DNA of 64,000 nt from Nothopassalora personata (Eukaryota > Ascomycota > Dothideomycetes > Mycosphaerellales > Mycosphaerellaceae), in contig CM066292.1 of NCBI GenBank assembly GCA_033816765.1, forward strand, positions 2,976,001-3,040,000, in the 5' to 3' direction. Both the position numbers and the translations under genes were made by a program. Positions 32,168 to 43,043 of the stretch are shown here, in pieces. Below the pieces are notes generated by a model, which was not told the origin of the DNA, made no database searches, and saw nothing but the letters and a program-made list of their open reading frames with translations. Numbering within the stretch: position 1 is the first letter of the stretch; every line of letters starts with the position of its first letter.

Positions 32168-34212
32168 GGTCGTTGAGGATTGAGGGTATGGAGGAGACAG
32201 ACGTTGCTGTGTGGCAGAGAAGACGTTGATTTGCTCTACTCGACGGACGGGTGGGCGGCATGCCCCGGTGAAAGCTCCAAGCGTCTCCATCATGCATTCG
32301 GCGCATGACTTGAGCAGGTCGAAGAGTCTGTTGACCCGCGTCTCGTCGTGTGCATACACGTTAGCGTAGGCTGTGGCCATGTGGTCGACGACGGTCTTAT
32401 GCTGAGCGAAACGTCTCCAAGCTCGGGCTAACAGTCCGAGTCGTCATGGCTGTGGAGAGCCTCTGCTGCATCAGCTCAAGTTCTTGCAATCTTTCGTCCT
32501 TAGGAGGGCTGCGCGCCTCATTGACGTGACGACGAAATCGTTGCCCTATAGTTTGCTGCTCTCCGAAGCCATGGGGGCTGTGAGGACGCATTCACACTTT
32601 GATGTGACCGACAAGGACCCGGTTGAAAATTGCGATGAAGCTGTAGACAGAAGTGGCAAGGATTTCCGACTGTTGAGCCGAATGGTCAGACTGGCGTTCA
32701 AGCTTCACATGCAACCGGCGCAGGATCCTGGTCGTCCACGGGACTGGCGTCCCCAAGCCATTCGGGATAATGCACTTACACTTGAAGTGAATGGGTCATA
32801 GTTCCGTGCCCGTGCACGAGCTGGTTATATAGCGGTCTTTCTTCCTTCGTAGACCTCTTTCAATCAAGACGCGCACCACACATCAAGTCTTACCATCCCC
32901 ATTTGCAGGCCACTGTTTTTCAATGGTTTGCTGCGCGGACAGACGGGAATACTGATCAGGAATGGGATTCAAATGTTGATGTACCTCGTTCTTCGGTCCA
33001 CATGATGATTGCCCGGCCTACATGTTCTTCTCTCCCGCAATTGCTTCCCCATCAGCATAGAGGATGCATCCGCTAAATTGGCAAAGAGGCTGTCAGATCA
33101 AATGCCCGGATACATCGCTGGTGGTGCGTCGATGTCGCAGACCACACCTTCGAAGGTTGGAGGTGGTGATCGTTCTCAGTGAACTTTTTCTTGCATCAGC
33201 AGTGCCTCTCTCACGTACTCATCAGCGCTGGCATGCGTGTCTTCAGCGGCAAAGGTCTCTTCACTCAGCCCCAAGGCACGCGTGAACTTTTCAATTGCTA
33301 GCCCTGTATTGGCAATGCCGAAATACTCCACCATCCACCTACCTGAACCAAGCTGTCGGACGTAGTGACCTTGAGGCGATTGATGCACGTATTACCGGAT
33401 AATTCGCGCTGGACGAAGTGATCGATCGGGTGGCCGGGGTCGATTCGAACCTGCGACCGAACGGGAGAGGTGCCAGTCCTATTATGCCGCGTTTGAAGAA
33501 AGTCTGCATGTTGGTGCTGGCTCTACTGTGAACCAGGCATACTAACTGTGGCTCACTTATCGCAATGGCGTCAGGATCAATGCTGCCGCGAAGGGCCAGA
33601 TGTCTTGATCAACAAGATCGGGGGACCTGGCTGTTATCTTCCATGTTCTTTGGCTTCTCCCTGGCTTCCTCCTCCCTTTAGATCTCCGGGTAGGGAGTGT
33701 CGTATGGGTCCGCGCAGAATGCGGCAAGCAGCTTCCTGAGTGAGATCTCTGGCTTGGACCCCGTGGTGTGAGTGTCTGTCACGGCGCGGAACACGTTCAC
33801 CAGAGCTCGTGGCGTCAGTCCGAGCTTGGAAAGGCGAGCATATGGTAATTGAAGCCTGCCATCGAGATCTGCATCCTCCATCGTCTGTGATGAGCTCGAT
33901 GTTGGCCGTGGAACAAGATCAGTGCTGTCACCCAATGGTTCAGCAGGCAATGCTTTGTAGCCGGCGATGTGCGCTTTCGGCGATAAATTACCCGCCACGC
34001 TGTGAGGAGGTCATGCCTGGCAAGGTTTCATCTCTCACCGACATGTAAATTCATCGAATCTTGTTTCTCTTACCGGAAACGTCGAGGACCTTCAGCGCTT
34101 TGAGTGTTTTCCATGAACAGCTAAGCTATGATTGAGTCATTTCTCGCGAATACTGTGTTCTCGTAGTAAAGCATGAATGTCGGGTATCATGTAAGATGCA
34201 AAGGAAACCAAT
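32168..34212. other. 2 kb without a supported gene, relic fragments
   Basis: Minus-strand fragments near 32591-32220 (KDERLQELELMQQRLSTAM and, in a second frame, ARAWRRFAQHKTVVDHMA) look coding and could be parts of a spliced or decayed gene. Dispersed repeat copy B lies at 32779-32888. A 70-codon minus frame at 33176-33388 (EYFGIANTGLAIEKFTRALG) is isolated. None can be built into a gene. Confidence 0.45.
32779..32888 (-). repeat. dispersed repeat copy B (inverted)
   Basis: Inverted counterpart of the repeat at 26739-26849. Read on the minus strand it has the same CTATATAACCAGCT, TGCACGGGCACGG and ATGACCCATTCACTTCA in the same order and spacing. Confidence 0.8.
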
Positions 34213-35781
34213 CTAGCACTTTCGTCCGGCCTTCCAAACTCCAAGGCCTCGCCTGCCAATCACTCGCTGTAATGTCGGCCAGATTCCATCGTCGCCAAAG
34301 TCAAGATCATCAAGACCAATGTGTCTTGTATAGTGCCAGAGACGCAGAAGGTCAATTTCCTTATCGGCGTTGGAAGTGTCTGAATATGTATCCAAGAAAG
34401 TCGCACTCAGTGGTGCAACAAGTAGCGTTGTGGTGTCCGACGAATCGCACTGGACGTGATCCTTGAGCTGTGAGATCATCTCGGCTCCAGGCAAGCCCAT
34501 CAGATCAATCGTTGATATGTCGTAGTTCCTGCCGTCCAGAAGCCACCTAGGTGGACTGTATGTCTTCCACCAGAAGACTTGCGTGACACTTTCCTGCTGT
34601 GCTAGCCAAAGTTGGGCTGGAACCGCGCCACCTTGGTGATAGACGCCGAATAGTATACCGGCAAGGGTATTGAAGAAGATCCAGCCTGCAACCCAAAATC
34701 GAAGCGCTACTTTCGGCACTCTGGTGCTGGAAAGCAGTAGTGGGACCGCCGGTAGCAAGAATCGTGCTTCTTGGTGTGGAAAGCAGGACAGAGCTACTGT
34801 GCCGATGATGGCGGACCAGAATTGAATGTTGCGATAAGAGGAGAGGAAGATCAGGGGAAAGGCCGGTCCTATCAGCTGAGGAAGGTTGGCGGCGAAGTGC
34901 TGCCAGGATGGATGAAGACCGTGCTGTGCCAGGTTGTTCTTGTCAGCGTTGTAGGCTAAGTTGTGCCAGGGAGTGACGACAGCACTTCGGTGGATATCTC
35001 TAAGATGTGGGCGATAGCCGTTGTAGAACTCGGTGTCCATGGTGATGGCTATGGTGAGTGTCAAGAGTCCGGCGAACAGCATGACCAGCAGGCGGATGGG
35101 CTTCTTGTACAGTCCTGGCAGAAGCTGCAGTGAAGGCAGAAGCAGGAAGGCTGGGAAGGTAATGCGGTTGAAGACACCGAGGACGCACAAGAACGCCAGC
35201 ACTCCGCTCGCCGTTGACTGCGTATCCAGAGGATTTTCTCGAAGTCTGCCAATCAAGACTATCGACCACAGGACGACCAACGTCTCAATACTATTCGAGA
35301 AGGTGTGCGTCTGGTATGTCCAAGTCACATAGGACGAAGCAACAAGCATAATGGCCCATCTGCGCTCCCTCATCGAATGCGCGAGCTCATGAATCGCCCA
35401 GTCTCCAAGAATAAAGCTTAGCAGGAACATCAACGTTCGGAGGGTATAGAACGCGACTGCAGGTGGCACAGATCCATAATCGAGGCCTTCGTAAATCCAT
35501 TTCAGTACGGTCAGAGGCCAGCCGTACACGAGCCAGAATGGAAATATGCTCCGTATGGGCTGAGACGATGTAAACTCCCAAGTCTTGTAGATTGGATATC
35601 CAAACACTTCGCCTATCCAAAATCGTCAATTGCATACATTCGTCGAATGCGTTGCAGGTGGAGCTATCTCACCAGCAATAACTTCCGGCCCTTGGAAGTG
35701 CTCGTCAGGGTGTATGTAGCTAGGACTTAGCGCGAAGTACAGCCTGACAAGCACAAGCGCCAGGTAAAGCCTGCGCCACAT
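34213..35781 (-). CDS. SMP3: GPI mannosyltransferase IV (Smp3/PIG-Z family, GT22)
   Basis: Adds the fourth mannose to the GPI anchor precursor in the ER lumen, using dolichol-phosphate mannose. Two exons, 35781-35673 and 35612-34213 (GTGAGA donor, GGATAG acceptor), give 502 residues. Exon 1 is [19 protein letters not shown] then [19 protein letters not shown] is the luminal catalytic loop of the family. Exon 2 continues with [12 protein letters not shown], about ten membrane helices and the conserved [10 protein letters not shown]. Length and helix pattern fit. Divergent from SKP1. Confidence 0.92.
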
Positions 35782-36522
35782 GGTGCTGGGACTGTCCTTG
35801 CTTCAGAAGACGCCTGCATAGGTCGGTCGTATGGTATGCAGTCGAACATAGGCTGAGATGGCGGAGACTGTTTCTTATTGTTGTGAAAGACGAGACACGC
35901 GTCGTTTGGCACGCGAGATTCGGCGGCTAGTGCCAGCAGGGGATCGCAGGACATGATATCAGACCAAACGCTTTGTTCTATGCTATTGTCGTCGTTCTGC
36001 TGCAGCGGAAGGATGGCCTGTAGCTAGTAGGCACATGCCGCAATGTAGCTTGTCAGCATTTGCTACTGCGTACCAGCTACTTATCATCATCACCGTGTAT
36101 TCTGCTATACGGCACGTGACGGCGGCGTCGGAGCTGCCCCGTCTTTGTTGTCGTTGTCACCTTGGCGGACAAGAACTGTCTGCTGCTTCCCGCCCGCTCT
36201 TCGACGGCATTGCAAGACACGTTACTGATTGAAGGAGCCTGTGGTGAATGCGCGGCAATTCAGGCAGCAAGGCGAGCAAACACTTCACTTGCTGAGTACA
36301 ATCTGCTTGCTTGCAGCCCAAGCTTGCGCTGCTGCCTCTGCGAAGCTCACTAGCTCTAGCTCGAAAGCGGCGGGCTTCATAAACCTCTGCGACTCTCTTA
36401 CTTCGAACAACTCCATCACATACACACACCAGCTTCAGATCACCATCACACCCTCACCGACCACCGCCAAATCAGCAAGAACCGACAAACTCATCAACAC
36501 CAACTACTTACCTACCAACATC
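35782..36522. promoter_or_regulatory. divergent SMP3/SKP1 upstream region
   Basis: About 0.74 kb between two divergent start codons. The 100 bp before SKP1 are C/A-rich (CACCATCACACC type), typical of fungal 5' leaders. No specific element can be named. Confidence 0.45.
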
Positions 36523-37143
36523 ATGTCTACCGAGAACGTGGACACCCAGACCGTGAAGCTCGTGTCTTCGGACAATGTCGAAATCATAACCGGTAAGCAC
36601 CCACACCACATACCTCGCGTTGCATCTCATACTCACACCTCTTACAGAGCGCAAGATCGCTGAGCGTTCGATGCTCATCAAGAACATGATCGAGGACCTC
36701 GGCGCCCCAGGCGAAGAGCCCATCCCAATCATGAACGTAAGTCGCATCACCAGACCCCACCATCACATGCGCGCATACACTGACTCCCCTTCCAGGTCTC
36801 CGAGGCCGTCCTCCGCAAGGTGCTCGAATGGTGCACCCAGCACAAGAACGACCCTGCCCCATCCCAAGACGACGATGCCGACTCGCGCAAGAAAACGACC
36901 GACATCGAGGACTGGGACCAGAAGTTCATGCAGGTCGACCAAGAGATGCTCTTCGAGATCATCCTCGCCGCCAACTACATGGACATCAAGGCCCTCCTCG
37001 ACGTCGGCTGCAAGACCGTCGCCAACATGATCAAGGGCAAGTCGCCAGAGGAGATCCGAAAGACATTCAACATCCAGAACGACTTCACCCCAGAAGAGGA
37101 AGATCAGATCCGCCGCGAGAACGAGTGGGCTGAGGACCGCTAA
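36523..37143 (+). CDS. SKP1: Skp1, SCF ubiquitin-ligase adaptor
   Basis: Links F-box proteins to cullin in SCF complexes. Three exons (36523-36592, 36648-36736, 36796-37143) give 168 residues. The BTB/POZ-like N-terminal half shows [12 protein letters not shown] and [17 protein letters not shown] short acidic linker ([12 protein letters not shown]) precedes the F-box-binding helices [39 protein letters not shown] and [16 protein letters not shown], ending NEWAEDR. Both introns are GT-AG and about 55-60 nt. All family hallmarks are present; the call is secure. Confidence 0.97.
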
Positions 37144-38116
37144 TCACCTCGTCACATCCCAGACTCTCTCTCTGGTCTAGGTCTTTCAACTACATCACAC
37201 TTCCCACGACAACACCCACCATTGCTCCGATGCATTTAGCGGTTCACAAGGATGGATTGGCTGCCAGGCGTTTGGCGAATACGAAGATTCGATATGCATT
37301 ATGACTACGGCACGGGAATGAGGCACGCTCGAAGAGACGCTGGACCCCTCGGCGGGCATCGGCGGCTGACGAAGCGATTGCTCTCCGCGCAAAAAAGGCG
37401 CGAAGTTGTATCTAAACAGCTCTGGAATGATTGTTTCTCTGCGTCACTGACTCTGTCCTTACCTGACTGTAATTTCTTCCTCCCTATGTCTCCGAAATCT
37501 CTGGTGCTTCGTCGGTTTCACAAGCAGTGGCTCATCCATGTAGTCACATCCCGCAGCCCGCTTACGGCTTACCGCTTACGGCCTGAGTTGTGCTAGGCCA
37601 TCGGAACACAGGGAGTCGCAAGATTCACTGACACCCGTCAATTTTACAAAGTTGTATATCCTCTGTGCGAGCATGGATCGCGATGAAACAGGATTCAGCC
37701 AACGCACAATTGCATAGCGCGTTAGATTATTCAAGTCTCGCAGTCTGCCGTCGCCGTTGCAAGGTGTTAGAAGCAAAGAGAGTGCAAGCACTTTGAAGCC
37801 TTCCATATTCGTCGCAAGTGAGCGATAGTCTAAGAAGATCTTTCCGCAAATTGCTGAAGTTCCTTGGGAACAATTGATCTGCTGGCTGACATCCCCATCG
37901 GCCACACGACTTTCTTCCTGATGCCACAGCAGAGATAATAGGAAGAAGACTCTTCAGGTTGATCTCCTTGCTCTACAGAATAGGGTATACCTAAACAAGA
38001 ACACCATGCCCAAAATTCGATCAGGTACTAGACCCATGCACCTCTATGCCATGCACCTCTATCCCTCGCCCAATCCACTCTCATACGCCAAAGCTCTCGG
38101 CACACAGCAACGTCCG
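37144..38116. other. intergenic between SKP1 and the BAR gene
   Basis: About 1 kb between convergent 3' ends. Only short frames; no repeat or domain seen. Confidence 0.5.
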
Positions 38117-39530
38117 TCACTGGTACTGAGGAACCTCACTCGTACTCAGAGCACTCCTCTTCATCGGCGGCGGTGGCGGCGGCTTCTTCGCTCTACTAGG
38201 CGGAGGTGGAGGCGGAGCCTTCTTTGCTTGACTCCCTCCATCCTGCGCCATAGTACCCCAGCTAGGAGACCTATGATGCTCATCAAATGCACTTGATGCA
38301 TAGTCGCTCTGATCATCTCCAAAGACATCTGGTGCTCCATCCTGGCCACGCGATCTCGTGATTCGTAGATTACTGCGTGCTCCCAGAAGTTGTGAGGGTT
38401 CGGCGGGGACGCGAGAGATGCGTGGCACCCCTGCCGGGCTTTCGCCGCGGTTCAGTGATGTGGGACCTTCGAAGCCGGGAGTGGAGGTGCTGCGGGTGGA
38501 CTGGCTGGGGCGGACGGGGAGGTCGAAGCCAGGGAGTTCTTTGCGTGGTGAGCTGGCTGTAGAGGGGAGTCTGGAGCCGATTCGGCGCGGTGGCTCGAGA
38601 AGATCGTCTTGTTCTATGCGGCCGAGGCGGTCGTTGGTGGAGCTTGCGCGGGATCGGGTGGTATTGCGCCTAGGTGCACCGCCGTTTACCGGTGACGCTG
38701 TGCTGGGTCTGCTTATGCCGCCGACCATGGCTTGTCCAGGGGGAAGTCAGTCATTTGTACCAAGTACGATTCAGTGGGCCTGACTTACGCTGGCCAGTCC
38801 CTCTTCACCTGCAGCAGAACTTCCCGACATCGATCATAGTACGTGAGCTCGGCCTCCAGGAAGCTCGTCAAGTCCTGCACCGACTCGACCTCGGCCTCCT
38901 TGATATCGATCATCCTTCTGTAGACGTCCTCGCTGCTCTCCTCGTACTTCATCTTCTGGGTCCTGAGCTCCTCCTCCATCCGGAAGTCTTCCTTCTTGCT
39001 CTTCTGCATCTTGACCGATGCCGTGTCATAGGCCAATCTCCTGCTGTCTAGCTGCTTCCGTGCTCTTTGAAACTCCTTCATCTGCACCAGAGATCGTTCC
39101 AGCGATTCCAGCCAGCTGCTAGTAGCGTTGGCACAGTATGTCTCCTGCATGCGAGCAATGCGCTCGTTGGCTCTTCCTAGCAGAGAAAGACATTGGCCGA
39201 ACTCGGAGTCTGGTTCGAAGTCGTCCCCATGGGCGACCATTGTTGAGCCAAAGTAGCCGACGGGAAGCTGCTGGTCCTTGTCCTGGTATTTGTCGCGCTT
39301 CGCCGTGTGCTGGACGTAGATGTCGGCCGACTTTTTGAGCTTCTCCATGCCTGGGCGATCTCGTCAGTGGATGTATGCGAAGTGCCGTCCGCAGCCATCA
39401 TACCGTTGTGCCGCAGATCCATCTCCATCTCCAGCGACTTGAAGTCATCCGTGGTATCCGTCTTGACCTCTCCTCCCATGCGCTCCTTGCCCCATTGCTT
39501 CATGCGATCAAACTTCTTGTTGATGTTCAT
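38117..39530 (-). CDS. BAR-domain protein with proline-rich tail
   Basis: Membrane-curvature protein likely acting in endocytosis or the actin cortex. Three exons (39530-39404, 39350-38789, 38708-38117) give 426 residues. The BAR domain is residues about 1-240: MNINKKFDRMKQWGKERMGG, KSLEMEMDLRHNG, RANERIARMQETY, SSWLESLERSLVQMKEF and YYDRCREVLLQVKRDWP. The tail is Ser/Arg-rich and ends in two proline runs (KKAPPPPPPSRAKKPPPPPP) that could bind SH3 domains; no SH3 of its own is present. The last acceptor is chosen as AAGCAG at 38709-38714 because it alone keeps frame. Similar architecture is known in filamentous fungi; the specific name is uncertain. Confidence 0.85.
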
Positions 39531-40518
39531 GTTGGCGGTATGCTTCTGACTGGCAAAAGAAAGTAAGTGTTAAGAATTCGTGCTGTGTCAATCGTTCCGC
39601 TGTTCTCTGCAACTTGGCGGGAGAGGTGCAGCTTTGGACTCGTGGCAGGCAAGGTCAGGATTGAATAGTGTAGGCTATTTGCCGCGCCTTGCGTTGGGCG
39701 TGAGTGCTGCAAGGATGCGTGGGCAGGAACGGAGGTCGACGGAAACTCTCAGGTGATCTGACAGTTAAAGAGCTCAGGTAATCTCGAGCTTGCAATTCGT
39801 GTACGGTCTGTTTAGCCGTGGTCGAGTAACGGGATGGACTGGGCCACGTCAGCAAGAAGAGAAAGAGAAGGAGTTGGCGGAAACGACTGTGAAGTAGCAG
39901 AAGCGTCACTGGGACACGTAGTCTTCGACAGAAACGAATCGTCTATGGCACGAAAACCGCGTTTCTGCTGTTTCAACCTGGAACGAGGGTCGTTGAACTT
40001 CTGGGGTGGGGAGCGGCTCGAGCGTGCAGCGTGCAGAGGGTCTGAGCGCTCTACTGGTTCGCCTCTGCCGCGCTCGTTTTCATATGCAACAGCACGGGCG
40101 CCGTCTAAGCCACCGTGCTCGATACCATGGTTGCGCCGCTGGAGACAATGGCGAGGACGTGGGAGGACATGGCAGAGCGAGCACAGCACGCGAGTAGCAA
40201 AAGAGATAAGCACCCTTACGATCAACCAACGCGTCACACACAACGAAGAACACGGGAATAGAGACTGGGTCAAAGGCTCGTATTGCATACCCTACGCATC
40301 GGCTGGAAATCTCGTCCTGGCCTGCGATCTTCGAGATGCTTGAAACTGCGTAGCGTGTATGGCACATGAACTCGTTTTGGCTTTCACTCACAGGAACCCT
40401 GCAGAATGTGTAGCTATCTGTCTTTCGTACAGACCTGCTACAACCCATGAAGCAGCTGCCATGACCACGCTGCATAACCCTGAAGACCCCAACAACACCG
40501 TAATGCCCGAAGATGCAT
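39531..40518. other. intergenic, nothing recognised
   Basis: About 1 kb between the start of the BAR gene and the 3' end of the uL2 gene. A 343-codon minus-strand frame that enters here from the uL2 gene is an out-of-frame shadow. Confidence 0.5.
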
Positions 40519-41667
40519 TTAGTCCTTGGTCTTCTGGGTACCACGGAGCAGACCCGTTCTCCGGGCAGCGATGAGACCGGCCTTTTGACCTTGTGCGGCG
40601 TAGCGAGAGATGGTCGAAGCCTTACCAATATGCTGGTGGTTACCACCACCGTGAGGCTACAAGACGTGTTAGCAATGTGTCCCCTGATCTCTTCGAATTG
40701 TCCGAATCTTACATGGTCGACGGGGTTCATGGCAACACCACGAGTCTTTGGCCAAGAGTTGCGCTTGACGGCGAACTTGTGCTTGGCGCGCGAGGCCTTC
40801 ATGAGAGGCTTGTCGGTACGACCTCCACCAGCGACGATACCAACCATGCCACGCACGGAGCTCTTGACAACCTTCTTGGCGCCGGATGGGAGCTTGACAC
40901 GGGTCTTGCCCTCGTCTGGGTTGTGGCCGACTATGCGTCTGTTAGTAACTTCGCATTTCTCTTGTGCTTTGGCGTGCCGTAGTGCGTTCGATGAGTATGA
41001 GCTCTTCGTCGCTGAGGTCGATGTTGAGAGCGACCTTGTCCAGACGCGTGCGGTCCCGCAATGTCCCGTCCACAGAAGGTGCGTTTTGGCCACGTCCGGG
41101 GATGTGCTCACAGAGATGAAATATGAAATGATCTCAACTTACCAACTACAACATAGTTGCCGGATGTACGTCCAAGGGCACCTCTGTCACCAATCTTCTC
41201 CTCCACGTTGCTGACCACGGTGCCTTCTGGGACGGAGCCGAGTGGGAGGACGTTGCCGATCGTGAGCGATGCGTTCTTGCCGGCGTAGATGAACTGGCCA
41301 GTGTACATGCCCTCGTTGGCGATGAAGGTCTCGGTGTGCAGCTTGTACCGGTATGGGTCGCGGAAGACGACCTTTGCGAGTGGGGCGCCACGGCCGGCAT
41401 CGTGGACAATATCCTTCACGACACCGCGGATGTAGCCATGTCGCTCGGCGTAGTCGTAGGTCCTGAACTTGGCCGGTGTCTTGTTGAGGCCTTGAATGCG
41501 CAGTTAGTATTCCGCCGATGGCTCGAGGATTGTGGTGTTTGATGCGTACGGGTGTTGGCTGTGAAGATAGAGCCACGGCCCTTTCTCTGGTTGCGGATGA
41601 CACGACCCTAATACCATCAGCTCGCTATTCTCATCCTATCCACGTGTTTCGGTGTGTCGCATACCAT
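40519..41667 (-). CDS. RPL2: 60S ribosomal protein uL2 (L2/L8)
   Basis: Core protein of the peptidyl-transferase region of the large ribosomal subunit. Five exons. Exon 1 is only ATG (41667-41665), then a 57-nt intron starting GTATGCGA. Exon 2 (41607-41550) is [19 protein letters not shown]. Later exons carry [29 protein letters not shown] sequence, [57 protein letters not shown] and finally [15 protein letters not shown]; the stop is at 40519. [10 protein letters not shown] around the last junction is the catalytic-centre loop of all uL2 proteins. High conservation leaves no doubt. Confidence 0.96.
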
Positions 41668-43043
41668 CTTGACGTTCTGATGGGTGATGTGTTGGTGACT
41701 TCCGGTCCTGCGAGAGAAGTTCGTGATCGCAACTTCTACTCGGAATTGAGGTGGGAAGCGCGCCAAGAGGTGCGGTTGTTGCCGTCGGCGCGATCGAGCG
41801 AACTTCATCCTCCCTCTCCAAATCCGCCTCTCCATCGCCAACTAGCTGCACGGCCGTACAAATCTCGATGAATACGCGCAATGCATTGAAAGTCCCTCCT
41901 GAATGTATTCGCGATCAGTTTGATACCACATATGTCGCACTAACGGTCCATTTGCACGCTCTATCACGCTCAGTAAGTGGAATCTCTGTATCTCTTTCAG
42001 AAAGACTCAAGATGTGAATATCACATGCGCCGTGCGATTGCGAGATCTTTCGGGGGCTGTTTCGCGAAAAGCTTCATGTATTGGAAAGTGGAAATACTGC
42101 TCAAATCCCTGGCTTTTGAGGATCTGGGCACGAAGACGTTTGCCGAAATTCGTGGCAAGAGAGATTCATCATTGGGGAATGCTCAACCAACCAGCGCAAC
42201 ACACGATGAAGGTCTCGACCAGCTGTTGCTCACACGCCATTCGCTCTGCTACTGGCACGCCAATGCGACCCTGCCAACGTGGTTGCGGCTCTCTGCCACG
42301 AGAATCAAGCGCATTGCCAGCGTAATTCGTGATGCAGTGCGAAGCGTTGACGAGATCGTGGCAACGAAGTTCCGAAGCTTCGTCGTGCGAAAGGGAGTCA
42401 CGCTACGCTACGAATGCACCTCTTATGCACTCAAGTTCTCGTAGCACTCAGATATTCGCGGATTGTTGCACTTGACCAACTTCCGCTCCAGAAATTGCCC
42501 CGAGGAGAGTGAGCGCTGCGATACTGGCATCGGCGACGTTCCAGACAAGGCTCCGACAGCCCTTAGTGCAAGCGCAGCAATCTTCGTGCACCATCGAACG
42601 ACCACTACCCTCGACCCCATCGAGGTAGCAGGAATGATGAGTGGAGCGATATGCAAGTCGGTCCTGGTCTCAGATGGGCTTCTTAGATCCTAGAGCTCAG
42701 AACGCAGTCAGGCCTGTTATCAAGATGCCGTAGCATCATGCAGATCGCACTGCGACCGCTGAAAAGCACATGCGACACCCAAAAAGTGCCCATATCAGTC
42801 CTTGGGACCTCACCTCACCTGAAACAGCCATCAATGCTGTCGCGGGCCTTAGTAAAAGCGATTGAGATAGTGAATAGAAATCTACAGCTTGTCCTCACCT
42901 GCCTCGTCCATTCGCTGCCGTTGTTGGCTTAGTCACTCGATTTAAATGCCGACGTCAACGCTCAAAGTTGGCTTCCACTTCCACCTCCGTGCTTGAACTA
43001 CAGACTTGAGACCGCCCCACGACCACAACATCCACACATCGTC
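41668..43043. promoter_or_regulatory. divergent uL2 / DDT-protein upstream region
   Basis: About 1.4 kb between two divergent start codons. A plus-strand frame of 155 codons (41977-42444) has no domain and uneven codon use, so it is not called. Confidence 0.4.

Noticed and set aside
31393..32380. Minus-strand open frames of about 200 codons opposite SWI5
   Set aside because: Antisense shadows of the Swi5 coding region without domains.
33425..33500. tRNA-like sequence (GGTTCGAATC on the minus strand)
   Set aside because: The T-loop consensus is present, but the flanking bases do not form a 5-bp T-stem and no D-arm or acceptor stem pairs. At most a tRNA fossil.
40080..41111. 343-codon minus-strand open frame over the uL2 gene
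   Set aside because: It is an out-of-frame shadow crossing real uL2 exons and introns; only short in-frame exon pieces match uL2.
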